From: Planctomycetota bacterium | GTDB taxonomy: Bacteria > Patescibacteriota > Patescibacteriia > Patescibacteriales > UBA12465 | Direction: 5' to 3' | Length of the DNA stretch: 5,564 nucleotides | Assembly (NCBI GenBank): GCA_025453315.1 | Contig: JALOQQ010000069.1 | Coordinates: 1 to 5,564, forward strand | Shown here: positions 1-5,373 of the stretch, piece by piece | Position numbering within the stretch: position 1 is the first letter of the stretch | Layout of the letters: every line of letters starts with the position of its first letter | Notes under the pieces: model-generated | Told to the model about the DNA's origin: nothing | Database searches by the model: none | What the model saw: only the letters and a program-made list of their open reading frames with translations | Program-made: the position numbers and the translations under genes

Positions 1-1187
1 TCTTTAGTCCCAGGGTTAATGTCGGTCGTTCCTAAAGAAAGAGTCTTTGTTCCCGAAACAACAAATAATTGTGCTTTAGAACCATTACCAGTAACATCAA
101 CTTTAAAAACAGTATCAGTATCATGATAATCTGGACTCATAACGGCTGTAGCTGAAGGAATACTGCCAACCTTAGTAACCGATAAAACAGAAGCTGGCGT
201 ATAAGTTTTGGGTGAAGAAGCGACCGCAATTAAACCCTTAGCTACTTTAGCCACTGTGGTGCTAACAGTATCTTGAGTATTGTCTGTGGGAGGAAAAACT
301 CCGGCAATCTTAGGAGGAACAGTATCAATAGTACTACTGACTTCAAAACTCCATTCTAAATAATTAATACTACAAGTACTAAAAATACCCTTACCAGTCG
401 CGGCCTTTATATCATTGGACAAATGAACTGTATACCAAATGTTATCGGAACTAGAACCTAAATAAGTATTAGGGGAAATAATAATAGTACGATTGTTGTC
501 GGCGGCAAAAACTTTAGCATCAAGAAAATTTTTATTTGGAGACTGACAAACTCCTTCCGGGCAAGAATCACCATCAACATTTTTATATATTCTAACAGCC
601 GAAGGATTAAGTTGCGTACAAGTGGCATCACTACAAAAAGTTTTCGGGTCAACCGGTTCTTTAAACATCACCATAATTAAAGAGTTGCGAGAAAGTCCCT
701 TCTGCATTGCTTCGGGTAATAAAGACTCCACTGTACAAGATCCAGCTACACCCAAACCAGTATTTACGGCCTTCATTTTTTGATCAACCAACATTTCTTC
801 TTGAACACCAGTGGCATTTAAAAGTCGATTAATAACATAGGTGGCGATTCCAAAAGAAGAAAAAATAATAACTAAACCAATAAGAGCATTTCTTAAAGTT
901 TTTTTAGCATTAGCAATTTTTTCTTCATTGCCACCACTTGTCATCCAAGTAAAACCGGCATAAATAACTAGAACCACTGAAATTAAACCTAAGAAACCTA
1001 AAACGATTTGTATTATTCTAACAACAAAGACTTTAAGATCAAAAGAAGCTAAACCAATACTAGTAACATTGGTATCATTAATACCGGTATTTAAAGTTTG
1101 TGCCAAAGCAAAATCAGACACCAACCAAACAGTTGCTGCCGAAATTAAAAAAGCAATAATGATTTTAGAACGACGTGAAAAAAACAT
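1..1187 (-). CDS. VirB2/TrbC-like pilin module fused to Ig-like domains; partial surface protein
   Basis: This frame is open from an ATG at 1187 to the left edge, giving 395 codons with no stop, so the C-terminus is missing. Residues 1-29 form a signal peptide: basic start (RRSK), hydrophobic core, and ALA before Q30 as a likely cleavage site. Two hydrophobic helices follow at about 54-77 and 100-123. They are joined by a loop with TSGGNEEK and a lysine-rich stretch, the style of the small T4SS-pilin/VirB2-like proteins common in Patescibacteria. Positive charges in the loop place it in the cytoplasm and the C-terminus outside. Residues ~150-285 resemble a bacterial Ig-like (Big_5/SbsA) domain: LPEAM, then an NSLIMVMFKEPVDPKTF core. 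A second such domain probably starts at DTVPPKIAGVFPP (289-300). Six cysteines (151, 185, 190, 209, 214, 272) lie in the first domain. The start is set by the intact signal peptide; no Shine-Dalgarno is visible. The exact role is unknown; adhesion or envelope structure is an inference. Confidence 0.85.
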   Translation of the reverse strand, partial: MFFSRRSKIIIAFLISAATVWLVSDFALAQTLNTGINDTNVTSIGLASFDLKVFVVRIIQIVLGFLGLISVVLVIYAGFTWMTSGGNEEKIANAKKTLRNALIGLVIIFSSFGIATYVINRLLNATGVQEEMLVDQKMKAVNTGLGVAGSCTVESLLPEAMQKGLSRNSLIMVMFKEPVDPKTFCSDATCTQLNPSAVRIYKNVDGDSCPEGVCQSPNKNFLDAKVFAADNNRTIIISPNTYLGSSSDNIWYTVHLSNDIKAATGKGIFSTCSINYLEWSFEVSSTIDTVPPKIAGVFPPTDNTQDTVSTTVAKVAKGLIAVASSPKTYTPASVLSVTKVGSIPSATAVMSPDYHDTDTVFKVDVTGNGSKAQLFVVSGTKTLSLGTTDINPGTK

Positions 1188-1230
1188 GAAAAAAACGTTA
1201 CGTTTAGGTAATAGTCTTAGTGTTTTTTCT

Positions 1231-1259
1231 TTGACTAGAGGGCCTTTTTAAGATACAAT
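1231..1259 (+). promoter_or_regulatory. sigma70-type promoter for rel
   Basis: TTGACT (1231-1236) and TACAAT (1254-1259) are separated by exactly 17 bases, each matching the housekeeping consensus at five of six positions. The predicted transcription start is near 1266, giving a leader of about 74 bases before the rel ATG. This is the best rightward promoter in the gap. Confidence 0.65.
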
Positions 1260-1304
1260 TTAAAACAGAAATAAGTTCTTAATCTCTTCCTTTTCAGTAA
1301 TATT

Positions 1305-1310
1305 AATATA
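1305..1310 (-). promoter_or_regulatory. candidate extended -10 box of the surface-protein promoter
   Basis: The minus strand reads TATATT preceded by TGG, an extended -10 arrangement, with TTGTTA 18 bases upstream. Transcription would begin near 1298 and leave a leader of about 110 bases before the ATG at 1187. This leader would cross the rightward rel promoter. It is a weaker candidate than the rel promoter, since AT-rich DNA gives chance matches. Confidence 0.35.
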
Positions 1311-1328
1311 CCATAAAAACTAATAAGA

Positions 1329-1334
1329 TAACAA
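1329..1334 (-). promoter_or_regulatory. candidate -35 box of the surface-protein promoter
   Basis: Read on the minus strand this is TTGTTA, 18 bases upstream of the TATATT box at 1305-1310. It overlaps the ribosome-binding region of the divergent rel gene. The match is moderate and unverified. Confidence 0.35.
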
Positions 1335-1337
1335 GGG
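1333..1337 (+). promoter_or_regulatory. weak, closely spaced ribosome binding site of rel
   Basis: AAGGG ends only two bases before the ATG at 1340, much closer than the usual 5-9 bases. An in-frame TTG at 1352 would have a longer spacing of 14 bases. I keep the ATG because the residues between add naturally to the first helix and ATG is the stronger codon. The site may be a chance match. Confidence 0.3.
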
Positions 1338-1339
1338 CT

Positions 1340-2806
1340 ATGACTATTGATTTGATAATAAAAAAATTTGCCCATAATCATCCAGAGAGTGATACCACTT
1401 TATTACTTTTGGCTTATGAATTTGCTGAAGAAGCTCATCGCGGTCAAACCAGAAAAAGCGGAGAGCCCTACATTCAACACCCTCTTCACACCGCTTTCAT
1501 GCTGACACAGATTAAGGCCGACTTAGAAACTATTGTCGCCGGATTATTACATGATGTTCCGGAAGATACTAGCTATAATATTGATGATATTAAAAAAAAT
1601 TTTGGTTCAGAAATTGCTTTTTTGGTAGCCGGCATTACCAAGTTGGGAAAAATAAAATATCGTGGCATTGAACGTTATCGTGAAAATTTAAAAAAAATGT
1701 TTTTAGCCATGGCTCAGGACGTACGAGTTATTTTTATTAAATTCTGCGATCGTATTCATAATTTACGCACCATTGAATACTTGCCTCACGAAAAACAAAT
1801 TAGAATTGCTAAAGAAACTTTGGAAATTTATTCACCCATTGCCGGGCTCTTAGGAATGTGGCGCTTAAAATGGCAAATGGATGATATTTGTTTTAAATGT
1901 CTTTATCCAGATGAATTTGCCAAGCTAGAACATAAATATGAAGTAGAAAAAAAAGCGGAACGCAATCAATTCTTTTTAAAAGTAAAAAATGAACTGGTTA
2001 GTAAACTAGAGGTGGCCAGCATTGGCTATAATATGGAGATGCGCTTTAAACACTTATACAGTATTTGGCAAAAAATGCGCGCTAAAAACCGTAAATTTAA
2101 CGAGATTTATGACGTATTTGCGGTTAGAATTATTGTGCCAACTATTGATGATTGTTACAAAGTTTTGGGTATTATTCATAGTACTTGGCGTCCACAACAA
2201 GAACGTTTTAAAGATTATATTGCTATGCCAAAACCCAATGGTTACCGTAGCTTACATACCACTGTTTTTGGTCCCGAAGGAAAATCAACTGAATTCCAAA
2301 TAAGAACACAGGAAATGAATGAAGAATCAATTTATGGTTTAGCGGCTCACTGGTATTATAAAGCTAAAATGCATAACGATGACACCATAAAACATCAGCC
2401 AGCCTGGATTAAAGATATTGTCATGTTACAAAAAGACATGAAGGACACTAATAATTTTATTAAAGAAGCAAAGATTGATCTTTTTCGTAATAGAATTTTT
2501 GTCTTCTCTCCCAAGGGCGATGTTTTTGAATTACCCGAATCTTCTACACCAATAGATTTTGCTTATGCAGTTCACACTGATATTGGCAATAAGGCGGTTG
2601 GCGCCAGAATAAATGAAAAAATAACGACCATTGATCAAGAATTAAAAAATGGCGATATGGTAGAAATTATTATTGAAAAAAATCGCCAATATCCTAATCG
2701 CGACTGGCTTAAATTTGTTAAGACCAAACACGCTCGCGATAGAATAAGACAATTTGCTAAACCATCCACTTTAAAGAATATTAAAGATTTCTTTTTACGA
2801 AAATAA
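1340..2806 (+). CDS. rel: bifunctional-type Rel (p)ppGpp synthetase/hydrolase, C-terminally short
   Basis: A 488-residue RelA/SpoT-family enzyme that makes and degrades the alarmone (p)ppGpp in the cytoplasm. The N-terminal HD hydrolase (about 20-170) keeps its metal and active-site residues: R38 and H47 in GQTRKSGEPYIQHP, H71-D72 and E75-D76 in LLHDVPEDT, D137 and N141 in DRIHN. The synthetase domain (about 230-345) has KHLYSIWQKM, D258 in EIYD, the RFKD motif at 289-292 typical of bifunctional enzymes, MPKPNGYRSLHTT, and E318 in TEFQIRT. A TGS domain spans about 385-447 (VFSPKGDVFELP, TPIDFAYAVH, KNGDMVEI), followed by the DWLKFVKT helix. The protein stops there, whereas classical Rel enzymes (about 700-750 residues) continue into helical, zinc-finger and ACT/RRM regions. 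The loss looks natural: the TAA is clean and a terminator follows. One oddity is MNEESIYGLAAHW where the family has MHxxAExGxAAHW. Family assignment is firm; catalytic balance is inferred. Confidence 0.96.
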   Translation: MTIDLIIKKFAHNHPESDTTLLLLAYEFAEEAHRGQTRKSGEPYIQHPLHTAFMLTQIKADLETIVAGLLHDVPEDTSYNIDDIKKNFGSEIAFLVAGITKLGKIKYRGIERYRENLKKMFLAMAQDVRVIFIKFCDRIHNLRTIEYLPHEKQIRIAKETLEIYSPIAGLLGMWRLKWQMDDICFKCLYPDEFAKLEHKYEVEKKAERNQFFLKVKNELVSKLEVASIGYNMEMRFKHLYSIWQKMRAKNRKFNEIYDVFAVRIIVPTIDDCYKVLGIIHSTWRPQQERFKDYIAMPKPNGYRSLHTTVFGPEGKSTEFQIRTQEMNEESIYGLAAHWYYKAKMHNDDTIKHQPAWIKDIVMLQKDMKDTNNFIKEAKIDLFRNRIFVFSPKGDVFELPESSTPIDFAYAVHTDIGNKAVGARINEKITTIDQELKNGDMVEIIIEKNRQYPNRDWLKFVKTKHARDRIRQFAKPSTLKNIKDFFLRK

Positions 2807-2875
2807 TTATTAAAAGTAGCTAATTAAAACCGCATAGAAGCTATTGGCTTAATGTCTAAGTGTTAAATAAAAAAC

Positions 2876-2902
2876 AAAAAATCACTTACTAAGTGATTTT
2901 TT
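2876..2902. terminator. bidirectional intrinsic terminator between rel and rpsU
   Basis: Six A, then TCACTT, a three-base ACT loop, AAGTGA and six T form a perfect inverted repeat. In either direction the RNA gives a hairpin followed by a U tract. It lies 69 bases past the rel stop (plus strand) and 78 bases past the rpsU stop (minus strand), so it can end both convergent transcripts. The core stem of six pairs is only moderately GC-rich, but A-U pairs extend it. Confidence 0.85.
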
Positions 2903-2980
2903 GAAAAAATATTCTTTCGTAACTTTTTATTTTTATCTTTACCGTAAACTAATTTAAAACACCAAAAACATCTAAAAAAA

Positions 2981-3214
2981 TTAGTTATTCATTCCCTCTT
3001 CTGGTAATTTACCAGTCTTGCGTAAATATTCGCGCTCTTTGCGCAATTTTAAACCAGTTAAAGCTTTGAGCTTTCTAATTCTTTTTGTTTCTTTTTTGGC
3101 ATGGAATTGTTTTTCTCTTGCTGTCTCAAGTCTTTTACTATTCTTTAAGCCCTTCTTAAATTTTCTGAGAAAGCTTTCAAAACTTTCACCTGGCTTGCGT
3201 TTAAAGTCTGCCAT
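2981..3214 (-). CDS. rpsU: small ribosomal subunit protein bS21
   Basis: A 77-residue, highly basic protein of the 30S subunit, which in known ribosomes sits near the mRNA exit and the anti-Shine-Dalgarno end of 16S rRNA and helps initiation. Family features are the GESFESFLRKFKKGLKNS opening (equivalent to ENEPFDVALRRFKR in E. coli), then TAREKQFHAKKETKRIRK matching the conserved RRREFYEKPTTERKR region, then a basic helical tail. The length is close to the usual ~65-75 residues, with an acidic LPEEGMNN end. The start is decided by the strongest Shine-Dalgarno in the window. It follows hisS by 69 bases on the same strand and is probably the last gene of that transcript. A TATATA just upstream might be part of its own promoter, but I find no fitting -35. 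Confidence 0.94.
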   Translation of the reverse strand: MADFKRKPGESFESFLRKFKKGLKNSKRLETAREKQFHAKKETKRIRKLKALTGLKLRKEREYLRKTGKLPEEGMNN

Positions 3215-3218
3215 ATAA

Positions 3219-3228
3219 CACCTTCCTT
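3219..3228 (-). promoter_or_regulatory. strong Shine-Dalgarno of rpsU
   Basis: The minus strand reads AAGGAAGGTG, the full anti-Shine-Dalgarno complement AAGGAGGTG with one extra A. The GG core lies six bases before the ATG at 3214. No other gene in the window has a comparable site. Confidence 0.85.
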
Positions 3229-3283
3229 TCTATATAATTAATAATAATTGTTCTTATCATATTCTGAAAAAAGAAGCAAGGTT

Positions 3284-4636
3284 TTAAACAACCGAGTCTC
3301 TAAATCTTTTTTCTAATTTTTCCTTTATCTTCTTAAAAGAAACCACTTCTTGCACTCCAGATTCCATATCTCTAAATAAAACCGTTTCATCAACCACTTC
3401 TTTTTTGCCCATGATTAAAGCAATTTTAGATTGCAAAACATTAGCTTCTTCTAACTGTATTTTTAAACTATTAACTACCAACGATTGTTTAACATTAAAA
3501 CCATACTGGCGTAAATCTTCAAAAAGACGTAAGGCTTTTATTTTGGCTTGATCACTTAATTGAGCAATAAAAACTAAGTTCTTTTCGGCTTTTTTATTTT
3601 CCAAAGCACGATCTTTCATTTTATTAACAATTCTTTCTAATCCCATTGACAAACCAACAGCTGACATTGATCTACCACCAAGTTGTTCAACTAAATTATT
3701 ATAACGACCACCACCGGCTAAAGAGAATTTTCCTAAAGCACCATTTTCGGCCGTAGGCCAAAATTCAAAAATGGTTTCATCATAATAACCAAAGCTTCTC
3801 ATCAAATAAGGATTAAAATTATAGTTAATATTAAATTCATCTAAATATTCTAAAACTTTGGCAAAATAATTTTTACTATCTTCACTTAAAAAATTAGCAA
3901 TTTGTGGAGCTTCTTCTCTAATCTTAACGCATTCATCTTCTTTACAATCTAATAGACACAAAACATTCTTTTGTAAATTCTTTTTACATTCATTGCAAAG
4001 TTTAGTTTTACGACCACGTTCACGATAGAAAGCGGCTAATTTAGAAGCGTATTCGCGACGCACTTCAACCGTGCCCAAGCTATTAATTTGCACCTGATAA
4101 TCAATACCAAATTGTTGAAGTAAAGAACCGGCAATATAAATTAATAATGCTTCAGACATAGGGCTGTTTTCTCCCAAAATCTGTAAATTAAATTGATTAG
4201 ATTGGCGATAATAACCATTTTTTAAACGGTCATTATGAAAAATTGGTCCTAAAGAATATATTCTGGTTGGTTGTGGCAATTCAATTAAGTTATGTTCAAT
4301 AAAAGCCCTAATAGCTCCCAGGGTTAAATCCGGACGTAGAGCAATCTTTTCATTTTTCTCACCAACTACTGAATAAATATGTTTAGTTGAACCATCGCGA
4401 TACAATTTCTTATAAAGATCAAAATTTTCCATGACTGGAGTTTCTAAACGACTAAAACTATAAAGGTTGGCTACCTCGGCCATGGTATTATGAATAAATT
4501 CAAAATATTTATTCTCTGGCGGTACAATATCTTTCATACCCAACAAACGCGAAATGGCCTTAGCGGTCCGTTTTTCCAATTTAGGCTCAGAGGGTTTACT
4601 AGACCTAGTTTTTTCTCTTTTCATTTTTTTCAACAT
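3284..4636 (-). CDS. hisS: histidyl-tRNA synthetase with altered class II motifs
   Basis: A 450-residue class II aminoacyl-tRNA synthetase, expected to charge tRNA-His. A basic extension (1-32) precedes the usual LLGMKDIVPPE opening. The catalytic core follows: LETPVME (motif 1), ALRPDLT, GPIFHNDRLKNGYYRQ (motif 2, 130-145), an insertion domain (~180-275) with NSLG and LLDCK, LMRSFGYYDETIFEF (278-292), AGGGRYNNL (308-315) and AVGLSMGLERI (motif 3, 326-336). A C-terminal anticodon-binding domain (~353-445) separates it from HisZ, which lacks one. Odd points: motif 2 normally reads FRxERPQxGR but here the first Arg is H134 and the second Y142; RGLDYY has become RSFGYY; NPLRILDCK has become NVLCLLDCK. 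R280, Q148 and motif 3 R335 remain. Start: ATG 4636, with a second ATG at 4624; neither has a Shine-Dalgarno. It lies 46 bases after lepB. The family is clear; normal charging activity is not proven. Confidence 0.9.
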   Translation of the reverse strand: MLKKMKREKTRSSKPSEPKLEKRTAKAISRLLGMKDIVPPENKYFEFIHNTMAEVANLYSFSRLETPVMENFDLYKKLYRDGSTKHIYSVVGEKNEKIALRPDLTLGAIRAFIEHNLIELPQPTRIYSLGPIFHNDRLKNGYYRQSNQFNLQILGENSPMSEALLIYIAGSLLQQFGIDYQVQINSLGTVEVRREYASKLAAFYRERGRKTKLCNECKKNLQKNVLCLLDCKEDECVKIREEAPQIANFLSEDSKNYFAKVLEYLDEFNINYNFNPYLMRSFGYYDETIFEFWPTAENGALGKFSLAGGGRYNNLVEQLGGRSMSAVGLSMGLERIVNKMKDRALENKKAEKNLVFIAQLSDQAKIKALRLFEDLRQYGFNVKQSLVVNSLKIQLEEANVLQSKIALIMGKKEVVDETVLFRDMESGVQEVVSFKKIKEKLEKRFRDSVV

Positions 4637-4640
4637 AATT

Positions 4641-4670
4641 ATGATGATGGACTAATTAAGCCATCGCCAT
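4641..4670 (-). promoter_or_regulatory. inverted repeat against the hisS start codon
   Basis: On the minus strand ATGGCGATGG and CCATCATCAT flank a ten-base loop. They pair with eight Watson-Crick pairs, one G-U and one mismatch. The hairpin would end four bases before the hisS ATG, covering the 30S landing area. No U tract follows, so it is not an intrinsic terminator. It also holds a tiny frame, ATGGCGATGGCTTAA (M-A-M-A-stop). Whether it regulates hisS is unknown. Confidence 0.45.
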
Positions 4671-4682
4671 TAAATAAATAAA

Positions 4683-5276
4683 TTAATTAACTGGATACTG
4701 TGGATTTTCATTAAACACTTGAATACGGCTAAAAGGAAAACCTCTAAAGAAAACCCGACCAATAACAAAATTTTTATCAACTGGACCGAAATAACGAGAG
4801 TCTTTAGAAAATTCTCGATTATCTCCTAAAACAAAATATTGATCTGCGGTTAGAGTGATGGCATAATCTTCACCACCACGAGGCTCGGTCATAACATTTT
4901 TAGGAATATAATCTTCTTGTAAAACAAATCCATTTGGCTTCTCCTGATTTTTAATATAAACGTGTCCATTCTTAATTTCCACTGTTTCTCCAGGCAAACC
5001 AATAACACGTTTAATAAAATATTCCTTAGGATTCTCTGGGTAACGAAAAACAATAACTTCGCCGCGGACTGGAATTTTAAAACGATAGCTTAATTCATCA
5101 ATAATCAAATATTCAAAATCATGAAAGTTTGGTTCCATGGAACTACCCTTTACACAAAATGGCTGAATTAAAAAATATTTAACTGGCAAAACAATAGCCA
5201 AACAAATAGCTACTATTTTTACCAACTCAAAAGTAAGGGCAAAAAATTTCTTTAAATCAATAACAGGTTTTTTCAT
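4683..5276 (-). CDS. lepB: signal peptidase I
   Basis: A 197-residue membrane serine protease that removes signal peptides from exported proteins on the outer face of the cytoplasmic membrane. One N-terminal membrane anchor spans about 19-37. The catalytic Ser is S46 in GSSMEP (box B). Next come RGEVIVF (71-77, box C), the general-base Lys K89 in IKRVIGLPGE (box D), and box E as LGDNREFSKDSRYFGPV with D152, D159, S160 and R161. The length suits the compact Gram-positive-type enzyme. I chose the ATG at 5276; the frame extends upstream to a TTG at 5288 (M-L-L-T), but neither start has a Shine-Dalgarno and ATG is the stronger codon. It is the first gene of the leftward lepB-hisS-rpsU run and has its own promoter. 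All catalytic residues are present, so activity is likely. Confidence 0.95.
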   Translation of the reverse strand: MKKPVIDLKKFFALTFELVKIVAICLAIVLPVKYFLIQPFCVKGSSMEPNFHDFEYLIIDELSYRFKIPVRGEVIVFRYPENPKEYFIKRVIGLPGETVEIKNGHVYIKNQEKPNGFVLQEDYIPKNVMTEPRGGEDYAITLTADQYFVLGDNREFSKDSRYFGPVDKNFVIGRVFFRGFPFSRIQVFNENPQYPVN

Positions 5277-5344
5277 AGTCAATAGCAATAAAAAACGCTA
5301 ATATTAAACAAAACTACTCTATTATAAACAGCCGTAGCAATCTT

Positions 5345-5373
5345 ATTATAGCACTTTAGACGATAAAAAGCAA
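5345..5373 (-). promoter_or_regulatory. extended -10 sigma70-type promoter for lepB-hisS-rpsU
   Basis: The minus strand reads TTGCTT (5368-5373), a 17-base spacer ending in TGC, then a perfect TATAAT (5345-5350). Consensus -10, TGn extension and ideal spacing make it the best promoter in the window. Transcription should begin near 5338, leaving a leader of about 60 bases before the lepB ATG. A second TATAAT-like box lies some 20 bases downstream but has no matching -35. Confidence 0.75.

Noticed and set aside
458..652. Minus-strand open frame of 64 codons
   Set aside because: It is an out-of-frame shadow of the long surface-protein gene on the same strand, which has a signal peptide and recognisable domains.
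1069..1251. Plus-strand open frame of 60 codons
   Set aside because: It lies antisense to the signal peptide and first helix of the surface protein and shows no protein-like features of its own.
2022..2303. Plus-strand open frame of 93 codons inside rel
   Set aside because: It overlaps the conserved synthetase domain in another frame; rel clearly owns this DNA.
2838..2850. AAGC-TATTG-GCTT small hairpin after rel
   Set aside because: Only four base pairs without a U tract; the perfect repeat at 2876-2902 is the obvious terminator.
3018..3218. Plus-strand open frame opposite rpsU
   Set aside because: Antisense to a recognisable bS21; its hydrophobic Leu/Phe content is the complement of Lys/Glu codons.
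3231..3260. Separate promoter for rpsU (TATATA or TATGAT boxes)
   Set aside because: No acceptable -35 lies 16-18 bases upstream of either box, and such boxes are expected by chance in this AT-rich gap.
3284..4636. HisZ (ATP phosphoribosyltransferase regulatory subunit) as the identity of this gene
   Set aside because: HisZ lacks the C-terminal anticodon-binding domain, which is present here, and no histidine-biosynthesis gene is nearby.
4490..4681. Plus-strand open frame opposite the hisS N-terminus
   Set aside because: Antisense shadow of the HisRS basic extension and motif 1 region, without a ribosome site.
4637..4682. T-box riboswitch upstream of hisS
   Set aside because: The gap is only 46 bases, with no T-box sequence, specifier loop or terminator.
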